Source of the DNA: Lophius americanus
Lineage: Eukaryota > Chordata > Actinopteri > Lophiiformes > Lophiidae
Assembly: GCA_037951165.1 (NCBI GenBank)
Contig: JBBDHG010000014.1
Coordinates: 8,584,501 to 8,648,500, forward strand
Length of the DNA: 64,000 bases
Direction of reading: 5' to 3'
Position 1 is the first letter of the stretch. Each line of letters begins with the position of its first letter. The notes below the pieces were generated by a model, which saw nothing but the letters and a program-made list of their open reading frames with translations, ran no database searches and was not told where the DNA came from. Positions 63,956-64,000 of this stretch are shown one piece after another. The translations under genes were made by a program, and so were the position numbers.

Positions 63956-64000
63956 CATCAGCGATGGTGCATGGAGTTCAATGATCCCTCAATAATTACA

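Overview
This is vertebrate nuclear DNA, almost certainly from a teleost fish. It is AT-rich and intron-rich. It carries fish-type non-LTR retrotransposon fragments (L1-like, L2/Maui-like, Rex1-like), Tc1-like transposon fossils, tRNA-derived SINEs, and many CA, TA, GA and ATCC tandem repeats. I see no sign of a bacterial or viral genome.

One protein-coding gene dominates. It lies on the minus strand and runs from about 62148 down to 12804. It is the 3' (C-terminal) part of akap13 (AKAP-Lbc, a Rho guanine-nucleotide exchange factor and A-kinase anchoring protein). I could place 28 consecutive exons, each with an AG acceptor and GT donor. Their phases chain without a break into 1,237 codons including the stop, which is a strong internal check. 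In order they encode: a Ser-rich stretch with an RRSYS motif; a conserved KVSRTFSY block; a Lys/Glu-rich segment leading into an atypical C1 zinc finger; a linker; the DH (RhoGEF) domain; the PH domain; a Ser/Pro linker with a conserved LPRRAETFGGFDSHQ block; a long charged coiled coil; a Lys-rich tail; and a tiny last exon ending in GEIFFC-stop. The 5' part of the gene, including the region that would hold the RII (PKA) anchoring helix, lies beyond 64000.

Layout from low to high coordinate: 1-378 is an ATCC-type tandem repeat. 379-12599 is downstream flank with no gene I can support, only SINEs and microsatellites. 12600-12803 is the probable 3' UTR. 12804-12856 is the last coding exon. 12857-19179 is a large terminal intron with L1-like and L2-like fragments. 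19180-25979 holds the tail and coiled-coil exons, with Rex1-like and mosaic LINE insertions between them. 25980-30817 is an intron with two Tc1-like fossils. 30818-38596 holds the linker and PH exons. 41546-44222 holds the DH exons. 45527-51287 holds the linker and C1 exons. 55255-62148 holds the upstream Ser-rich exons. 62149-64000 is intron ending in a truncated L2-like LINE.

All LINE fragments inside the gene lie on the plus strand, antisense to akap13. I found no undescribed multi-gene system. The most interesting items are the mosaic LINE locus, the CA-repeat abutting a 5' splice site, UG-rich acceptors, perfect palindromes in introns, the remote micro terminal exon, and small in-phase exons that are candidates for alternative splicing. 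All homology statements come from recognising protein families by eye; no database search was run.
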